Below, one piece after another: positions 47,801 through 58,820 of a stretch of DNA of 64,000 nucleotides. The notes under the pieces are model-generated. The model did no database searches, was not told where the DNA came from, and worked only from the letters and a program-made list of their open reading frames with translations. The position numbers and the translations under genes are program-made. This DNA is from Cephalopachus bancanus (Eukaryota; Chordata; Mammalia; Primates; Tarsiidae). Every line of letters starts with the position of its first letter. Position 1 is the stretch's first letter. The stretch covers positions 4,030,001 through 4,094,000 of the forward strand of contig JAPVLO010000097.1 in the NCBI GenBank assembly GCA_027257055.1. Reading direction: 5' to 3'.

Positions 47801-49855
47801 ATTTTTACCATATTGTTTACTCTGATGAAGAGTTTTCTCATAAAATTCTTCAGCACTAAAATTAATGTTTCAAAACAGTTATTAGTAATAGTTTATTAGG
47901 TGAAATATATTTGAAAAAATTCTTTCTACTTTAAATGAGCTACCCTCACTAGTTTTCAGCATAGAATAAGGGAATAGACAAAAACTCCACAAAATTACAT
48001 TTTTAAAAAAATCCTTCAAATCAGACCCACAAAGCACTAAAAGCTGGTCCCTAAATTTTTACTCCCATGTAAACAAAGTGGTGACTGGGCCAATCTGCTT
48101 TTATTTTCATCTTTAATTTTAACATACACTCACACAACCAGAGGAGGTGGATTGCATCTAACTAAGCCACTATTAACTCATTCATGAAGTGGGACTGTAA
48201 CTTTACTAACTTTCTCCCACCACATTCCCATTTTCTGATTTAAGTCTTTTACAGAACTGGCATTTATTATACCTGTGCTTGTTTACAGTTTTTAATCAGA
48301 TCCCTGGAGTAAAAAGTAGTGTTTCCATGGGTGTTATTCACCAAGGACAATAACAACTAGCAAATGTTTTAAATAGAAACAAAATTTACTTTAAAATTTA
48401 GAATATGGAAAGTTCCAGGAAGAATTTGCCTTGGGATATTTACATAAAATTGCAAAGAATTTCTTACTATTCTGCCAATTAACCACCAATCAGAAGTTTT
48501 ATGAGATGATATAATTCAGATATTCATATTAAGCTACTCACGGCAAATTCTTCTATACCCATTTTCATAACTTTACCCAAATTATTTCAAAATAACACCT
48601 GCGTCCAAAGTCTCCTGACTCTGCTTCCACTTGGAAAATATTGTCATGTGACTAAGTATGCACCTGCCACAAGCACAAGTCACAGTAAACTGGTTTATAT
48701 AACTTTGAAACATCATAAACAGAAGTGAAGCAGTTTTTTACACTGTCATATTATCTGTTAGACTCTAACAGGTGAAAACCTACAACTGGAGTGATTTGTC
48801 TAATACGATAATATTATTCAAAGAAAGAGCTATACAACAAGACTATGAAATGATAACTACTGTCCCATCATTACAAATTAAAAACAGTCATATAGTTGTA
48901 AGGTCTAAGGATCTTCCTGCAATAGCTAATACTTAAGTAATTGTCTGTGATCTCAGCTGAGGAGCCAAAATGTGAATACATAGCTCTAGTTTTTTTTTTC
49001 TCCCTGTCTTTTCTTCTACTTATGTAAAAAAAGAAAAGTAAGAATTCTAACACAAAATGTTGTAATGTACTTTTCTTGGGGTTCTTGTCTATGTTTGGCA
49101 TCTATTACTAAGGATAGAAAAAAAGTTGTTTTCCTTTATAAGAAATGCAGGCAAAATTATATTAATTGGTCCAAACTGTTGTTGAACCAACATTAAACAG
49201 AAATAATGTGTTGATCTAAAAATACAGGTAATCTCATTCATTATTGTTTCTACAACTGGATTTTAAATGTTATACAACAAGGCAGAAAAGAAATTCAAAA
49301 AGCTCATGTGGAAATGTAATAAAATTGATTGACTATGTACTAGCTAAAATTCTCAGGAGGACAGCCAGGTGGGCAAACAAGTAAAAGTCTGTTTTACAGA
49401 GGATGAAAATTTATTTTTAAAACTTATTTTCAAAGGAATATTACACATAATATTGGAATAATTACATTCCATGGAAAATAATTTTAGGTAATACATTTCA
49501 ATTTTAGACATTTACCTTAACACTCCCTTTATTAGTCCCAAATATTTAATTCCTCAGAAACTGTTACCCTATTATTAAATGAAGATTAAGCTTTAAAAGG
49601 CATTTATTATTTTTTAAATATTCATTTAGGTGTCTCTGGAGGATCTTCTAAGTAGATTCTAATTCAAGTGGAATATGAAGTTCACACTTTCCCATATTTG
49701 ATGCTTAAACTAATATTCTCACAATAATCGTGGGGGGGGTCATAAAAAACAGTATTTGTGTAACAATTTTTGAAAGTCATTTTGTGGATTCATATATTGT
49801 TATAAAATTAGCAAGTCTATCATAAATATTAAAAAGATGATTAAGAAGATAAATT
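44850..49855. other. 5 kb of repeat-poor AT-rich DNA
   Basis: No recognisable transposable element or gene. Several stretches, especially 46690-47230, have many TAAT/ATTA cores and read like conserved regulatory DNA. Short frames at 45535-45774, 47650-47856 and 48871-49101 have no domain or context. Confidence 0.4.
46690..47230. promoter_or_regulatory. Candidate conserved enhancer-like element
   Basis: The stretch lacks repeats and is dense in AT-rich cores: TTTTAATGCATTATTGCC, CCATTAAAATAAAAC, GACACTGTCAG, GATATGCATTTTAC and GCAGCTGTTATGCAAAG. These resemble homeodomain (ATTA), POU/octamer-like (ATGCAAA) and E-box (CAGCTG) sites. Clusters of this kind are common in vertebrate conserved non-coding elements near developmental genes. 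This is pattern-based inference with no alignment behind it. Confidence 0.25.
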
Positions 49856-49856
49856 C

Positions 49857-50125
49857 TGCTGGTCGTGGTGGTAATTTCAGAACTTTGGGAGGCAGAGGTG
49901 AGAGGATTGACTGAATCCAGGGTCTGGAGACCAACCTGGGTGACTTGCTGAGACCTCATCTCTGCAATAAATAAAAAAATTAGATGGGATGATGGCATGT
50001 GCCTGTAGTTCCAGCTACTTGAAAGACTGAAGCAGCAGGATCTCCTGAGCCCAGCAGGTCTGCTTTGCTGTGGCCATGATCGTGTCACTGCACTCCAGCC
50101 TGGGTGATAGGGTGAGACTCTGACT
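49857..50125 (+). mobile_element. Older Alu with CT/TA microsatellite at its tail
   Basis: It starts GCTGGTCGTGGTGG and lacks part of the A-box region (GTAATTTCAGAACTTTGGG). It has the AAATAAAAAAATTAG linker and a diverged right arm with CATGATCGTGTCACTGC. The usual A tail is replaced by CT and TA repeats. The B-box region (CAGGGTCTGGAGACC) is decayed. Confidence 0.88.
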
Positions 50126-50168
50126 CTCTCTCTCTCTCTCTCTCTCTCCATATATATATATATATATT
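50123..50168 (+). repeat. CT then TA microsatellite
   Basis: About twelve CT units followed by CCA and about nine TA units, directly at the Alu 3' end. Confidence 0.92.
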
Positions 50169-50237
50169 ACACTATTAGTGTATATACATTACACTATTAG
50201 TAGTATACTAATTAGTTATCTGTATGTATAGTGAAAA

Positions 50238-51655
50238 GATCCCATATAGAAAAATCAACTCTAAATGAGTCAAAGACTTAAACATAAAACCTCAAACTAT
50301 AAGAATCTTAGAAAATGCAGGAAACACCCTTATGGAAATTGGAACTGGCAACCAATTCCCGATCAAAACCCCAAATGCCTATGCCATAAAAGATAGACAA
50401 GTGGGACCTCATCAAACTGTACAGCTTTTGCAAAGCAAGAGAAACCATCAAGAGAGCAGGGAGATAGTTCAGAGACTGGGAAAAAATATTTGCCAACTGT
50501 ATATCTGACAGAGGCTTAACATCCAGGATCTACAAGGAACCCAAACATGCTGAAAAGAAAAACACAAACAACCCTATTAAAAAATGAGTAAGCCGGGCTC
50601 GGTGGCTCAGCCTGTAATCCCGCGCCTTTGGGAGGCTGAGGTGAGTGGATTGCCTGAGCCCGCGGGTTCGAGACCCGCCTGGGCAGCGAGACCTCATCTC
50701 TACAATAAATCAAAAAATTAGTCGGGCGTGGTAGCGCACACCTGTAATTCTGGCTACTCGGAAGGTTGAGGCGGAAGGATCGCCGGAGCCCAGCCGGTCA
50801 AGGCTGCGGTGGCCGGGAGCGGCCACTGCACTCCAGTCTGGGCGACAGAGTGAGACTCCAACTCAAAAAAAAAAAAGTGAGCAAAAGATATGAATAGACA
50901 TTTCTCCGAAGAAGACATGAGCAGCCAATAGACATATGAAATAATGCTCAGCCTCACTAATCATCAAAGAAATGCAAATTAAAGCCACACTGAGATACCA
51001 CCTAACAACAGTCATGATGGCTATCATCAATAACTGAAAAGCAACAGGCACTGGAGAGGATGAGGGGGAAATGGGAACACTTCTATACCATTGGTGGGAG
51101 TGCAAACTAGCACAACCTCTGTGGGAAACAGTTTGGTGATTCCTGTAAGGTCTAAAAATTGACCTTCCATATGACCCCTCAATTCCACTTCTGGGAATAT
51201 ACCCAGAGGAACTCAAATGACTCGAAGAAAAAGATACCTGCACAGACGTTTATTGCGGCATTATTTACAATAGCTAAAACATGGGACCAACTGTGCTGCC
51301 CATTGAAAGAGGACTGGATTAAAAAAAAATGTGGTTCATATACATGCATCCAAAAAAAAGGATAAAATTATGGACTTCACAGCAACTTTGATAAACTTAG
51401 AGTCTCTAATACTGAGTGATCTATCACAGAAACAGAGAACTGAGTACCATATGTTCTCACTCATAAGCAAACCCTGAACAATTATCATAATGCTATAAAA
51501 AAAGGAAGTGGCAGCAGTAAGAAACTGCCAGGGGAAGAAGGGGCACACCTCAATCCAGGTGAAGTGGGTACCAAAGTGAACCCCACACTTTACCTACACA
51601 ATGACCATTTGTATACCTAACCTTGAATTGTACCCCATGTCTTTAAAATAAAAAA
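50238..51655 (+). mobile_element. 5'-truncated LINE-1 (copy B), split by an Alu
   Basis: Sense ORF2 C-terminal sequence begins near AAAAATCAACTCTAAATG and runs to the stop and a short 3' UTR ending near TTGTACCCCATG plus an AAATAAAAAATAAAAA tail. An Alu interrupts it at 50592-50876. Frameshifts and stops prevent translation. The 3' UTR keeps TGGCAG/CTGCCA at 51509-51530 as a stem-loop. It belongs to the same family as copies A (12791) and C (52385). Confidence 0.9.
50592..50876 (+). mobile_element. Full-length young Alu inside L1 copy B (best reference copy)
   Basis: It starts GCCGGGCTCGGTGGCTCAG and ends GAGACTCCAACTC plus 12 A. The A box is TGGCTCAGCCTG (50603-50614). The B box lies in GCGGG-TTCGAGA-CCCGC (50662-50678), a perfect 5-bp stem with a 7-nt loop. 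The right arm carries GTGGCCG-GGAG-CGGCCAC (50809-50826). Flanks AAAAATGAGTAA and AAAAAGTGAGCAA suggest a diverged target duplication made of L1 sequence. Confidence 0.95.
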
Positions 51656-51662
51656 TAAAAAT

Positions 51663-51960
51663 ATGGTTTTAGCTCTTATATTTAATTCATTGTTTCATTT
51701 TTGGTTAATTTTCTTATATGGAGTGAGGTAGAAGTGTTGGAGCTGTATATATGGTTTGAGAACATAAGTGTTGAATAGCGTGAAAATGATGAAAAGGGAG
51801 GAAGACAGGTGGACAAAAGGTGATGAGAAATTTTGGGGGTGTGTGATCTGTATGTTCATTATTTTTATTGTATATTGGTTTCACAAATATATGCGTATAT
51901 TAAAGCATAAAAATTTACACTTTTATCATGCACAATTTATTATACTTTAATAAATGTTAG
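51663..51960 (+). mobile_element. Old L1 3' end, probably with inverted 5' segment
   Basis: 51663-51740 resembles antisense ORF2 (GGTTTTAGCTCTTATATTTAATTC, GGTTAATTTTCTTATATGG). From about 51741 the strand resembles a sense L1M 3' end (GGTTTCACAAATATATGC, AATTTATTATACTTTAATAAATG). Again an antisense block precedes a sense block. Two separate insertions would also explain it. Confidence 0.5.
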
Positions 51961-52053
51961 TGAACTTGTTAAAAAGAAAAAGTCATGGGTGAGGAAATGC
52001 AAACCTGGAACTTTAAAGTCAACCACAATGCTCTATAAAATTAAGCTGACTAA

Positions 52054-52350
52054 ACCGGCTCGGTGGCTCAGCCTGTAATCCCACACCTTTGGGAGGCTGA
52101 GGTGAATGAATTGCCTGAGCCTGTGGGTTCAAGACCTGCCTGGACAAGTTGGCGAGACCTCATCTCTACAATAAATAAAAAAATTAGCCGGGCGTGGCAG
52201 CGCGCGCCTGTAGTTCCAGCTACTTGGAAGGCTGAGGCAGAAGGATCGCCGGAGCCCAGCAGGTCGAGGCTGCGGTGACCGGGAGCGGCCACTGCACTCC
52301 AGTCTGGGCAACAGAGTGAGACTCCAACTCAGAAAAAAAAAAAAAAAAAA
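52054..52350 (+). mobile_element. Full-length Alu
   Basis: It begins CCGGCTCGGTGGCTCAGCC and ends with an A tail of about 18. The B-box stem has decayed (GTGGGTTCAAGACCTGCC). The right arm reads GCGGTGACCGGGAGCGGCCACTGC, so the hairpin has one mismatch. Flanks AATTAAGCTGACTAAA and AATTGGGCTGAGTATAA look like a diverged target duplication. Confidence 0.92.
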
Positions 52351-52384
52351 TTGGGCTGAGTATAATGATGCATCTTTTAAAAAA

Positions 52385-53606
52385 TTCAACCATTTAGACT
52401 TAATTTTTGTGTATCATGATAGGTAGGGGTCCTGCTTCAACCAGTTTTCTCAGCATCATATACTGAATAGGTTCTCTTCTCCCCAGTGGTGGTTGTTGGA
52501 GTCTTTGTCAAAGATGAATTTGTTGAGAAATTGAGGTTTTGCTTCCGGAGTCTCTATCTTGTTTCATTGACCCATATACCTGTTCTTGTACCAATACCAA
52601 GCTGTTTTGATTATTGTAGCCTTATAGTAAAGTTTGAAGTCTGAAAGTGTGATACCTCCTGCTTTGTTTCTTTGGCTAAGAATTGTTTTGGCTATTCATG
52701 ACTGTTTTTGTTTCCATGTGAATTTCTGTATTGTAATTTCCAGGTCTGAGAAGAATGATGTGAGTAATTTAATAGGCATTGTGTTGAATCTGTAGATTGC
52801 CATTGGTAGGATGGACATCTTAACAATGTTGATTCTTCCTATCTATGAGCATGTGATATTTTTCCATTTGTTTGTCTTCTTGGATTTCTTTGAGCAGTGT
52901 TTTGTAGTCCTCATTATAAAGAATTTTCACTTCTCTGGGCCATCATTAATAAAATAAACAACAGATGCTGATGAAGATGCAGAGAAAAAGGAACACTTCT
53001 ACACTGCTTGTGGGAATGCAAACTAGTGCAACCTTTTTGGAACACAGTGTGGGGATTTCTGAAAGAACTAGAAATTGACCTTCCATGTGACACAGCAATC
53101 TCCCTATTGGGAATATACCCAGAGGAACTCAATCATTTTACCAAAAAGATACCAGTACACACAAGTTTGTTGCAGCTCTATTCACAATAGGAAAAACATG
53201 GAACCAACCAAGCTGCCCATCGAAGCTTGACCGGATTAAAAAAAAAAAAGTGGTATATATACACAATGGAATATTATGCCGCCATAAAGAAAGACAAACA
53301 TATGGTCTTCAACGCAACTTGGATGGATTTGGAGTCTATTATACTCGGTGATCTATCACAGAAACAAAGAACAAAGTACCATATGCTCTCATTCATCAGT
53401 GAACCTTGAACAATTATCATAATACTATAAGAAAGGGATAGACAGTATTGGGAAATTGCTAGGGGAGTGGGGGTGGGATTGGCAGTTGAGGGAAACTGCC
53501 AGGGGTGGAAGGGGCATACCTCATCAACAAGGGTGCCTGCATAATGAACATTTGTATACCTAATCCTGAAGTGTACCCAACATCATTAAATTAAAAAAAA
53601 AAAAAA
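52385..53606 (+). mobile_element. LINE-1 with 5' inversion and internal loss (copy C)
   Basis: 52385-52937 is antisense ORF2 (GGTTCTCTTCTCCCCAGTGG, TTATTGTAGCCTTATAG, TTTGAGCAGTGTTTTGTAG). From about 52938 (GGCCATCATTAAT) it is sense ORF2 to the stop at 53407-53409, then the 3' UTR and an A tail at 53590-53606. Compared with copy A, about 465 bp between the two blocks are missing, a common outcome of twin priming. The 3' UTR has a local duplication (about 53438-53512) and a stem-loop at 53480-53501. No intact ORF. Confidence 0.87.
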
Positions 53607-53609
53607 AAA

Positions 53610-54550
53610 CTTTCCAGGTTACATTGCCTTGTATGTGGTTACAGGGCACTGTAACTGCAATAAGTATTTGCCACAGTTGGTAATTTTGAAGTTCTGTCCT
53701 TAGCTTTCTAGTCCAGGCTAGCCATGCATATGTATTCCTTTATTTATTTGTACATTAACTGTAACCACATTTATTGACTTTATTCTATGTAATTAGCAGT
53801 GCTTGTATCAGAAAGTGCCAGGCATATAGTAGGTATTTGATAAATCACTATTGATCAGATTAATAAAATAGAAATTGATAATAAGCAATTGTTTTGGCAT
53901 TTCAGATAAAGATTATTAAAATAGTCATGCTTTTTAGTCTCCTAGAACAGAGATAAAAATTATTATTATGTGAAAGAACAGATAACATCACAGACTTTTT
54001 TTATGTTTGCTTTTTAAATGCCTATTTAGAGCCTACTGCATCTTTCACATTAGGTAGATGAATCTGTTATTAAAGTTTAAATCTATGCCCTGCTTTTGTT
54101 GCATTTAAAAAAAAAAATCTACTAGGAGGAAACTACAGCATAAATTTCTTTGCCTTTCTGAAAACAATGATTTTGCTCTAACAACTAGAAAATGGGCCTC
54201 TTTGAGTAATACATTTCTTTTAAAATGTTTGCAATACCTCTGAGTGTCTTTATTCATCATCATAAAAAATATTCAAAAATAAATTGCAGTATTCAAGAAG
54301 GAGAGAGAAATACAAATTAGAAAATAAAGAGACCATATTCCATAAACACTAAATAGTGTATACTTTTTAAAAAAATGATGTCCATAAATCACATTATTAA
54401 AAGGAAGTACACCCTAATTTTGTATTTTATATGGTTACACCAATCTACATTTAACATTTCAAGTTAATATATTAAATAAGTCTCAAAAATTAATGCAATT
54501 ATGATTAATTACAAAATTTGTAACTGTTACTTAAGCTGATTTATTACAGT
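53610..54550. other. Mostly unique AT-rich DNA
   Basis: Nothing assignable except a short MIR or L2-like tail at about 53812-53862 (GTGCCAGGCATATAGTAGG). Confidence 0.4.
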
Positions 54551-54554
54551 GTGG

Positions 54555-54795
54555 AGCCAAACTATGATTTCTATCCCACTGTCTTAATTATTATAGCTTT
54601 ATTGAATGTATTGAAATTTATAATGTAAACTCTCAGATTTTGCCCTTTTTTAAATCAAGAATGTTTTGTCACTTCTAAAGCCTTTGCATTTGTATAGATG
54701 TTTTAGAATCAGCTTGTCGATTTCTATTTTTTAAAAGGGACTTAAGGAATTTTTGCTGAGTTTATGTTGACCCTATGGATCAATTTATCACAAAT
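54555..54795 (-). mobile_element. Old L1M ORF2 fragment, antisense
   Basis: CTTAATTATTATAGCTTTATTG, TTTAGAATCAGCTTGTCGATTTCTA and CCTATGGATCAATTT match antisense L1 ORF2 in order, with heavy decay. Confidence 0.65.
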
Positions 54796-55174
54796 AAAAT
54801 TGAAAATAAAATAAATTAAATTGGAAATACTCTAGAAAACTTGAATACTAACTGGAAATACATTTATTTTTATTTTGAACATAGTTAACTTTTTATCAAA
54901 GTATAATTTACATAGTGTGAACTGCATAAGGATTATATGTGCAGTTAATTGAACATTGAAAAATACATATATCTGTTTATTTAACCAAACTCCCTCAATA
55001 TATAGAACATCTCCATTATCTCTAAATGTTCCCTTATACTTCCAATCTTATTATACCTTCCAGAGACAACCATTTTACTGATTTGCATCAGAATATTATG
55101 CCTGTTTGAGTATTTCATACAAATGGACTCATGCAATGTTTTTGTTTATGTTTTTTTTTGGGGGGGTTGGTCTG

Positions 55175-55645
55175 TGTTTTAGTCTCTCGAGCTGCCATAA
55201 CAAAATACTATAAAGAGGGAGGCTAAAACAATAGAAGTTAATTTTCTCATAGTTCTGGAAACTGAAGTTCAACGTAAGGGTGGCAGTATGGTCGAGTTCT
55301 AGTGAGGACTCTCTTTATGGCTTGTAGAGAGCAGCTTTCTCCCTGTGTGGGAGGGGGAGAGAGGAGAGGAGCAAGGGAAGGGGGCAGAGAGAAAGAGAGA
55401 GAGAGAGAGAGAGAGGAAGGAAGGAGGAAAAAGGAAGGGAGGGAAGATACTCGCTAGCATCCTAGTATCATTTCTTATAAGGGTACTATCCTTAGGATCC
55501 TATTGACTCACGAGCTTACCCATATGGCCTCATCTGTCCCTAATTACCACTCCCAAAGTCCTCACCTTCAAATATCATCATGTTGGGAGTTCTGGCTTTA
55601 ACTATGAATTTTTGGTGAGATACAAAAAACATTTATCCCATACCA
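55175..55645 (-). mobile_element. Solitary MaLR LTR inserted into L1M
   Basis: In plus reading it starts TGTTTTAGTCTCTCGAGCTGCCATAAC and ends ACATTTATCCCATACCA. Flanks GTCTG (55170-55174) and GTCTA (55646-55650) fit the 5-bp duplication of LTR elements. A GA-rich microsatellite (about 55345-55446) expands the middle. It is an old non-coding LTR with no internal genes. Confidence 0.8.
55345..55446 (+). repeat. GA-rich low-complexity tract
   Basis: GGGAGAGAGG, AGAGAGAGAG and GGAAGGAAGG units inside the MaLR LTR, with a few interruptions. Confidence 0.85.
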
Positions 55646-55984
55646 GTCTATTTTGCCTGTTTCTTTTTCTATTTTCCTTTTCCTTTCTTCCTTGCTTCTG
55701 TCTTCTTTCACTACTTCTACCTTCCTTCTTTCATTTCTCTTTCCTCCTTTGTTTTTCTTTTTTAATTTTGTCAACATATTTCTGAAATTCATCCATGTTA
55801 TTATTGTATCTAGTTCGCCAATACTTACTGTTGAGTAGTATTTCTCTGTAGAATTCTACAATTTATTTTTTTCTAGTTTGATACAATTATGAATAAAGTT
55901 CCTATGCACAATCTTACACAAATCTTTTTTGTGTTGAAAATATTGCCATTTGTTTTGAGAAAATAACTAAGAAAAGAATGATTC

Positions 55985-57275
55985 TCGGATTTAGTCTTAA
56001 GACAATTTTCCATGGGACTCCCTTTTCTGGACAAATTGCGAGCAGAGGTATGGGCAACTTTCCTTCTCTGCTATCTTTCCAAGGATATTTTTGTAGTTGA
56101 CAGAATTGAGAGGCATTGATAGTGTCACCCTCCTAGGAAGGAAGTAGAAATGTTGCTGTTCTTGATAATAAAGGCAATACTTACCTCCAAGTCAAATATG
56201 GGTTTACGTAAAGCCTCTTTAAAATATTAGCGCTTCCTAAGCTCAGGGTTTCTCATTTGTGACACAATCCATTTCATGCCCAGCATCCACGTGGGTCATT
56301 CCGCATCACTTGGATAGCAGGGTGAAGGGCAAGCGGCAACCTTGCTAACATGAAGCTCATGCAGCCTGTGTGAGGACTTCTTTGTGAACTAGGCATCTTT
56401 TTACTCTTGTCATCATTCACTAAATCATAGGAAACTAACTTATTTGCTTACAAATATGGTCAACTCTCTGATCCTTCTTTTTTTTTAATATTCAGATAAT
56501 TCTGGAAAAGCCCACACTTAGGGTAAATACAAAAAAAAAAAAACACAAAAAAACTTTAGGGTAATGTCTACTAAAATGAAAAAGGAGAAGTAGCTTAGGC
56601 AAGAAAAAAGTACCATCAAACTTTGATGTAGATCTAATGCCTGTGAATGAATAGGTTCAAAAAAGCATAATTAGTTTGTGAGAGCCTTGCACTGTGATGA
56701 AGATCTAACAATGCCTCAGTCAAACTACTGAGATCTTTGGAGCAAAGACATCCCATTAGAAGACTCACATGTCACACATAAATGACCAGGCACTCATCTA
56801 CCTGTGATGAATAGGGTTGGAAAGCAGTCCCCCAAAACATGGCTTCTTCTTGAACACTAAGCTAGAGCTTGAAGGTGATACAGCTGGAGGTTGTCAGCTA
56901 ATTGGACTGATCTCAGACAAAAGAAAGTTCTTTAGTGAAGGGAAATCAGAAAGAAATATCTGTTTACATTTAAAGAAATTATCAGACAGTTTTCCACAGT
57001 AATTTTTGTATTTTATGCTTTCTTCAGCAATGAATGAAAGATTTGATTATCACACAACATTCATTGTTGTAAATCTTGTTTAATTGTGTACATTCTAGTT
57101 AGCGTTCAGTGGTATCCCTGTGGTTTTAATATGCCTTTCCTCAATGACTGATGATGATGACCATTTTTCAAATTTTTAAAAATCATATACTTATTTTATG
57201 AAGTGACTCGAGATTTTTGCCTATTTTTTTTTAAAGAGGATCTTCTTTTTAGTATTGAACATAGAATGCTTCATA
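55985..57275. other. Unique non-coding DNA
   Basis: No gene or repeat recognised. The frame at 56817-57002 has no known features. Confidence 0.4.
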
Positions 57276-58170
57276 TTTATTAAGGCAGATGTTCAGCATA
57301 TGTTTTCTCATTGTCTATGACTTACCATATCCACTTTCTTAATGGGGACATTTAACAAGCAGAAGTTTGACAAACAACAATTTATCAATTATTTTATTGA
57401 TTTCTAAATTTTATGAAAAATTATGCTTATCTGAAGGACATTTGCATTTCCTCTTATGTTTTATTTTTTTCTAAACAATATATACTTTTAGCATGCATGA
57501 TTAGTTTAATGATTCTTTATGAATTGTTTAATGTGTGTGGTGTGAGGTAGGGGATCTATTATTCTCTTTACATATGAATGGCTTCAATTTGCTAATATTT
57601 CATTAGTGTTTATCTACAGATGAATAATAATGTCCTTTTCTTTTATGTCCTTGTCCGGTTTTTAAATCAGATTTTTATTCTGTCCTCCTAAAATGAGTTG
57701 GAAAATATATCCTCTTCCTCCATTTTCTGATACAATTTGTGTAAGATTGGTCCTTATTTTTCTTATATATGTTTTGGATCAAGTTAACCAGTGAAATTGG
57801 ACATGAGTTCACTGGCTTTGAAAAGAGTGCAATTTCTTTAATAGATTTTATATTTTTTACTGGGCCAGTTTTCATAAATTGTGCTTTTTTTCTTCATAAC
57901 CATTGATGTATTAGCATAAAGCCCTTTGTGCTATTTCCTTATTATACTTTTAATGTCTTTGAGGTCTCTAGCATTAATCTCCTTTCATTTCAGAGGTTGC
58001 GTTTTTCTCTCTCCCTTTCTTTCTTAATCTTACTAGAAATTTTATTAATATATTTTTAAAAGCTTTTGACTTTGTTAATTACCACTCTTATCTTTTTCAT
58101 TTTATTTTACTTTTTCCTGCTCTTAATTTCTATCATATCCTTCTTCAACATACTTAAAGTTTATTTTGCA

Positions 58171-58464
58171 GTTGGGTTTAGTGGCTCAACCTGCAATCCC
58201 AGCATTTTGGGAGGCCAAGGTGAGTGGATTGCCTGAGCCCATGGGTTCAAGACCAGACTGGGCAACTTGGTGAGACCTCATCTCTACAATAAATAAAAAA
58301 TTAGCCAGGCATGGTAGCGCATGCCTGTAATTCTGGCTACTTGGAAGGCTGAGGTGGAAGGACTGCCTGAGCCCAGCAGGTCAATGCTGGGGTGGCTGTG
58401 AGTGAGTGTTCCACTGCATTCTGGCCTGGGTGATGGAATGAGATTTCAACTAAAAAAAAAAAAA
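58171..58464 (+). mobile_element. Older Alu inside L1M
   Basis: It starts GTTGGGTTTAGTGGCTCAACC and ends with 13 A. The B-box region is ATGGGTTCAAGACCAGAC, without the T-arm stem. The right arm has GTGGCTGTGAGTGAGTGTTCCAC in place of the hairpin. Confidence 0.9.
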
Positions 58465-58543
58465 TTTTGCTGTATTTTTTATGGTTTCTTAACAAGTTTC
58501 TTAACATCACAAGACAGATAATTTATCTTTAACAATCCTTCCT

Positions 58544-58710
58544 TAGCCGGGTATAGTAGCATGCGCCTGTAGTTCCAGCTATTTGGAAGGCTGAGGCGGA
58601 AGGATTGCCAGAGCCCAGCAGGTCGAGGTTGCGGTGGCCGGGAGCATGCCACTGCACTCCAGTCTGGGTGACAGAGTGAGACTTCAACTCAAAAACAAAC
58701 AAAAAAAAAT
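58544..58710 (+). mobile_element. Free Alu right arm inside L1M
   Basis: The element starts at the linker/right-arm boundary (AGCCGGGTATAGTAGCATGCG) and runs through GGTTGCGGTGGCCGGGAGC to CTCAAAAACAAACAAAAAAAAA. No left arm is present. It is either a 5'-truncated insertion or a copy of a right-monomer SINE. Confidence 0.88.
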
Positions 58711-58820
58711 CTTTTTTTCTGATAGGCATCATTAAAATTATAAATGTTTCTCTAAATACTGCTTTGTAACATTCCAAACATTACATCAGTATTGTTTTCT
58801 TTAAAAAAGGGGAAAAAAAG

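Larger units (their letters stand above)
54860..55980 (-). mobile_element. Old L1M 3' end, antisense, split by a MaLR LTR
   Basis: Left of the LTR: AAAGTATAATTTACATAGTG, ATATATAGAACATCTCCATTATC, CCAGAGACAACCATTTTACTG, CAAATGGACTCATGCAATG. Right of it: TTCATCCATGTTATTATTG, TTGAGTAGTATTTCTC and CAATTATGAATAAAG. Together they follow an antisense L1M 3' UTR and ORF2 end. A CT-rich stretch at about 55660-55760 lies within the right part. Confidence 0.7.

Noticed and set aside
50662..50678. tRNA gene
   Set aside because: Only the T-arm-like stem and an A-box-like motif exist, inside an Alu. There is no acceptor stem, anticodon arm or D-arm.
58529..58777. Small minus-strand gene of 82 codons
   Set aside because: It is the translation of the free Alu right arm and its flanks.
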